A stretch of 20,416 nucleotides of DNA, from positions 1 to 20,416 of the forward strand of contig JALQXE010000179.1 of assembly GCA_023263235.1 (NCBI GenBank), in the 5' to 3' direction. Under the pieces are notes generated by a model. It was not told where the DNA came from and did no database searches. It saw only the letters and a list, made by a program, of their open reading frames with translations. Each line of letters opens with the position of its first letter. Position 1 is the stretch's first letter. The position numbers and the translations under genes are program-made. Shown here in pieces: positions 19,701-20,416 of this stretch. The stretch is from Sediminibacterium sp. Lineage in GTDB: Bacteria > Bacteroidota > Bacteroidia > Chitinophagales > Chitinophagaceae.

Positions 19701-20416
19701 GTTGCTAATGGTGTAGCATCCCTAGGTGCAGATGGGAAGGTGCCTACAACCCAACTGCCAGCATTCTCAATAACTACAGTTAATGTAGTAAATAGCCAAG
19801 CAAACATGCTCGCTCTTAGTGGTCTTTCTGTTGGTGCAGTTGCAATAAGAACAGACAATGCTACAAATTATTTATTAACCGCTTTACCTGCCACAACACT
19901 AGCTAACTGGCAAGTATTTTATCCTGCATCTACTAATGTTCAATCTGTAAATGGATTAACTGGGGCAGTAGCATTAACAGGAACTACTAATCGTTTAACT
20001 ATTAGTGGAACAAATGTATTTGATATTTCATCTTCATATGTTGGACAAGCATCTATAAATACCTTAGGAACAATTACAACTGGTGTTTGGAATGGCACTG
20101 CAATTCCAATTGCATATGGTGGTACTGGGCAAACCACTGCAACGAATGCATTCAATGCTTTAGCACCATCACAATCTGGGAATAGTGGTAAATTTTTAAC
20201 CACCAATGGAACAAATGCAAGTTGGTCAAGTATTGGAGCAGCAGGTGGTTGGAGTACAACAGGTAATAGTGGAACCGCAGATGGTACTAACTTTATAGGT
20301 ACCACAGACGCTCAACCACTCAACTTCCAAGTAGGTGGTATCGCATCAGGACGTCTCGACGTTTCTTCTACCATCGGACAAGCTACACTCGGTTACGGCG
20401 CTGGCTACAACACCAT
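13800..20416 (+). CDS. Giant secreted fibre-like repeat protein, 3' end beyond the window
   Basis: The reading frame is open from ATG 13800 to the window edge, at least 2205 residues, without a stop. Residues 1-26 are a signal peptide (ends ASMA). Residues ~30-155 share the N-terminal domain of the 1353-residue protein (FQAVARD, NWDYTKEWIDLG, FGTVPYSLYA). KLNISDTS.ML stalk repeats alternate with KYPSSKAVKTYVD / KGKIKLAGDLTG / SPSKVGLGNVDNT modules; four exact 28-residue repeats lie at 1039-1150 and 203-residue repeats at ~1374-1957. GGTG and TGNLTGTVTGNAT motifs and the GGWSTTGNSGTADGTNFIGT ending recall phage and Bacteroidota tail fibres, which often finish in a self-cleaving S74 chaperone domain; that part would be outside the window. 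A secreted, probably trimeric surface fibre or adhesin is the best guess. Minus-strand frames here are only shadows. Confidence 0.87.
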   Translation, partial: MKTLISKTPLTLLVAFLFLSPIASMAQQANDGIFFQAVARDNMSNPAKDRKIFVQTNIIQTSTNGLVVLSELHETTTDASGVFSISIGQGQRTSGTVSNLSGISWGNGPYFLNLKIAISPTAPIPNWDYTKEWIDLGTTPFGTVPYSLYAANVAGFDKKLNISDTSAMLSNYTKSVISLIKSNSISSFNADSVNFLLKNKLNIADSTISYVTPSQLKSKTFDTSSLSNRINTKLNFSDTANLLSTYVKQQQLNNLLDAKLNKSDTSFMLNNRFARDTASLSNRINLKENTINKTLDLNADGNLDTKYPSSKAVKTYVDASIANLGVLNVSNASIVDADANTKGKIKLAGDLTGTADLPIINNNTISTTKLIDGAVTNSKIANGISPSKVGLGNVDNTADINKPLSTASQNALSLKLNNSDTSLMLASYLSSIQGLQTSKLNISDTSTMLSSYLNKIQNLQNNKLNRVDTSFLLQKNDTLYLSNRIDEKESATNKSLDINADGNSNIKFPSAYAVKRYVDSVGAVVSSGGGGGGSATVVDADGSTKGIIQLAGDLSGIASAPIIANNAITNTKIANGAITDAKISSGISASKVGLGSVDNTSDADKPISTATQAALDLKYNASSASILSNTINSKLSIADTAAMLSARMNRDTTWLSNRINLKVNLNDSNSIYTTPSFLNSKLIDTSNLSNRIDLKYNAIDGIANANLINNKLNKSDTIYLDNRINSKINIADSIFSYVTPTKLNSIITDTTNLSARINTKLNFTDTAYMLRNYAISANLSPIASTGNYNDLINKPVLLTSPVNSVNGLTGSVVIDKSSLNLANVDNTSDINKPISFLTATSLNNKVDKSSINVPNGIPGLDGNSKIPSFLLPAFSFTSVSIANNATEMLNIGATSLKGTVAVRTDLSKTYILGTDYSSSISDWVEMLTPGSPVQSVNSKLGVVNLTTSDISEGTNQYFTNARAKSIFSGNAPINYSASTGVISADTSTSSYSLVTRYAFQQQNNNNTSSFNAKVNISDTSNMLYPYAKTISLTNSLLNKLNVIDTASMLNNRLGRDTISLSNRINQKINISDTSFMLNTRFARDTVLLSNRISTKLNFADTSSMLSNRFARDTFALSNRINTKLNIADTSTMMSRRIGKDTLALSSRINLKLNSSDTSAMLSNYLNAINLRELLSNKSNDTTLGGGSPSSNLFPTQFAVQKYVYNNAGSGVGSGTLSGTIVDATTSVKGKIQLAGDLGGTAGYPLVMSIGGVTKDSLAVALTSINAATPNNIVNYLVRRSAIGDFSGSTITATTKFMGNLTGNVTGNLTGVVTGSLIGNVTGNATNVSGVVAIANGGTGANTATSAVSNLGLGNVNNTSDLNKPVSTLQQAALDLKANLNSPTFTGIPVLPTGTTGVTQALNDNSVKIATTAYVANALADASGSITNSVQDATTTSKGKILLSGDLGGSATTPLVLMVGGKTKDSVAFAVNAFGTSTNSNLASTIVKRDASGNFSAGNINANTIGTHTGDVIGNVTGNLTGTVTGNATNVSGIVAVVNGGTGASNNTNARTNLGLGNIDNTSDANKPVSSPQQAALDLKANLASPTFTGLPVLPTGTTGVTQSLNDNSTKLATTAYVANALADASGSITNSVADATTTSKGKILLAGDLGGTATAPLVMLVGGKTKDSIAATVNAFGTATNVNMANTVVKRDGSGNFSATTISANTVGTHTGNVVGNITGNLTGTVIGNATNVTGVVAVANGGTGGTTSIDARMNLGIGNIDNTSDANKPVSTAQQTALDLKANLASPTFTGLPVLPTGTTGVTQSLNDNSTKLATTAYVANALADASGSITNSVADATTTSKGKILLAGDLGGNASSPIVLSIGGKTKDSVAAAVNAFATATNSNLANTVVKRDANGVFAGTLTGNATNVTGIIAIANGGTGSSTVAGFKTNFGLDNVDNTSDINKPISTLTQNALNAKVNNSAIAVANGVASLGADGKVPTTQLPAFSITTVNVVNSQANMLALSGLSVGAVAIRTDNATNYLLTALPATTLANWQVFYPASTNVQSVNGLTGAVALTGTTNRLTISGTNVFDISSSYVGQASINTLGTITTGVWNGTAIPIAYGGTGQTTATNAFNALAPSQSGNSGKFLTTNGTNASWSSIGAAGGWSTTGNSGTADGTNFIGTTDAQPLNFQVGGIASGRLDVSSTIGQATLGYGAGYNT
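16914..17249 (+). repeat. Four tandem 84-base (28-residue) stalk repeats
   Basis: Units start at 16914, 16998, 17082 and 17166, each K(L/I)N..DT..M....R..(R/K)DT..LS.RI... with an exact 84-base period; a fifth partial unit starts at 17250. Twenty-eight residues is four heptads, which would suit a coiled-coil stalk (inference). The third-base differences show an old array. Confidence 0.85.
17376..19670 (+). repeat. Long tandem repeat array, 609-base (203-residue) unit
   Basis: Two full units (17919-18527 and 18528-19136), each exactly 609 bases, follow a partial, more diverged unit (17376-17918) and precede a shortened one of 534 bases (19137-19670). Each carries DLKANL.SPTFTG, VLPTGTTGVTQ, ATTAYVANALADASGSITNS, DATTTSKGKILL.GDLGG, VGGKTKDS, NGGTG and NLG.GN.DNTSD.NKP. 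The last unit lacks 25 residues across the TGN-rich segment (after KRDANG). Protein identity is high while many third codon positions differ. Confidence 0.88.
20301..20416 (+). other. Abrupt GC and codon-use shift inside the giant fibre gene
   Basis: By hand count about 61 of the last 116 bases are G or C (near 53%), against 22 of 60 (37%) at 20161-20220. Codons change from A/T-ending to C-ending forms (CTC, AAC, TTC, ATC, GAC, TAC, GGC, ACC) without breaking the frame. A separately inherited C-terminal module is one explanation. Confidence 0.6.

Noticed and set aside
17376..20300. A prophage, because of the tail-fibre-like modules.
   Set aside because: No capsid, terminase, portal, integrase or lysis gene is present, the proteins have Sec signal peptides, and the neighbours are Bacteroidota surface genes.
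14534..20305. Many long open frames on the minus strand within the giant fibre region (for example 14534-15016, 18644-19117, 19253-19858).
   Set aside because: They mirror the repetitive, stop-poor plus-strand frame, have low-complexity A/V/P/F-rich translations and recur with the repeats; the plus frame has signal peptide and recognisable modules.

Overview
The window looks like a chromosomal segment of an AT-rich member of the Bacteroidota, plausibly near Chitinophagaceae; the family-level placement is inference. Pointers are AT-ending codons, A-rich leaders rather than Shine-Dalgarno sites before start codons, a type IX secretion (T9SS) C-terminal signal, a FISUMP domain protein, a TPR/HisKA_2-type sensor kinase and AQ/AQD-type signal-peptide ends.

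Layout. (1) 17-2344 (-): UvrA that loses its last ~200 residues and ends in an unrelated 38-residue tail. (2) 2442-4345 (+): a two-gene unit of PAP2-type membrane phosphatase and secreted nucleotide pyrophosphatase/phosphodiesterase, overlapping by 4 bases. (3) 4362-9084 (-): an operon of a 1353-residue secreted fibre-like repeat protein followed, 1 base later, by a secreted FISUMP protein. (4) 9306-11857 (+): a sensor kinase and a LuxR-type response regulator with overlapping stop and start. (5) 12090 to window end (+): a four-gene run of outer-membrane barrel-like protein, lipoprotein, small T9SS-signal protein and a giant fibre-like protein of at least 2205 residues, still open at the window edge.

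The two fibre proteins share the same secreted N-terminal domain, the same DT..ML stalk repeats and the same tail-fibre-like modules, so they are paralogues. They sit in two operons on either side of the two-component system. A 16-base dyad, consensus TGAGGCATNNGYCTYA, lies 53 bases before the first operon and 70 bases before the second, in the same orientation relative to each gene and 23-24 bases ahead of a similar -7-like box. The simplest model is that the response regulator controls both flanking surface-fibre operons; this is the most interesting system in the window.

No intergenic gap exceeds 300 bases (largest 232, at 11858-12089). I see no tRNA, rRNA, CRISPR array, insertion sequence or convincing rho-independent terminator.
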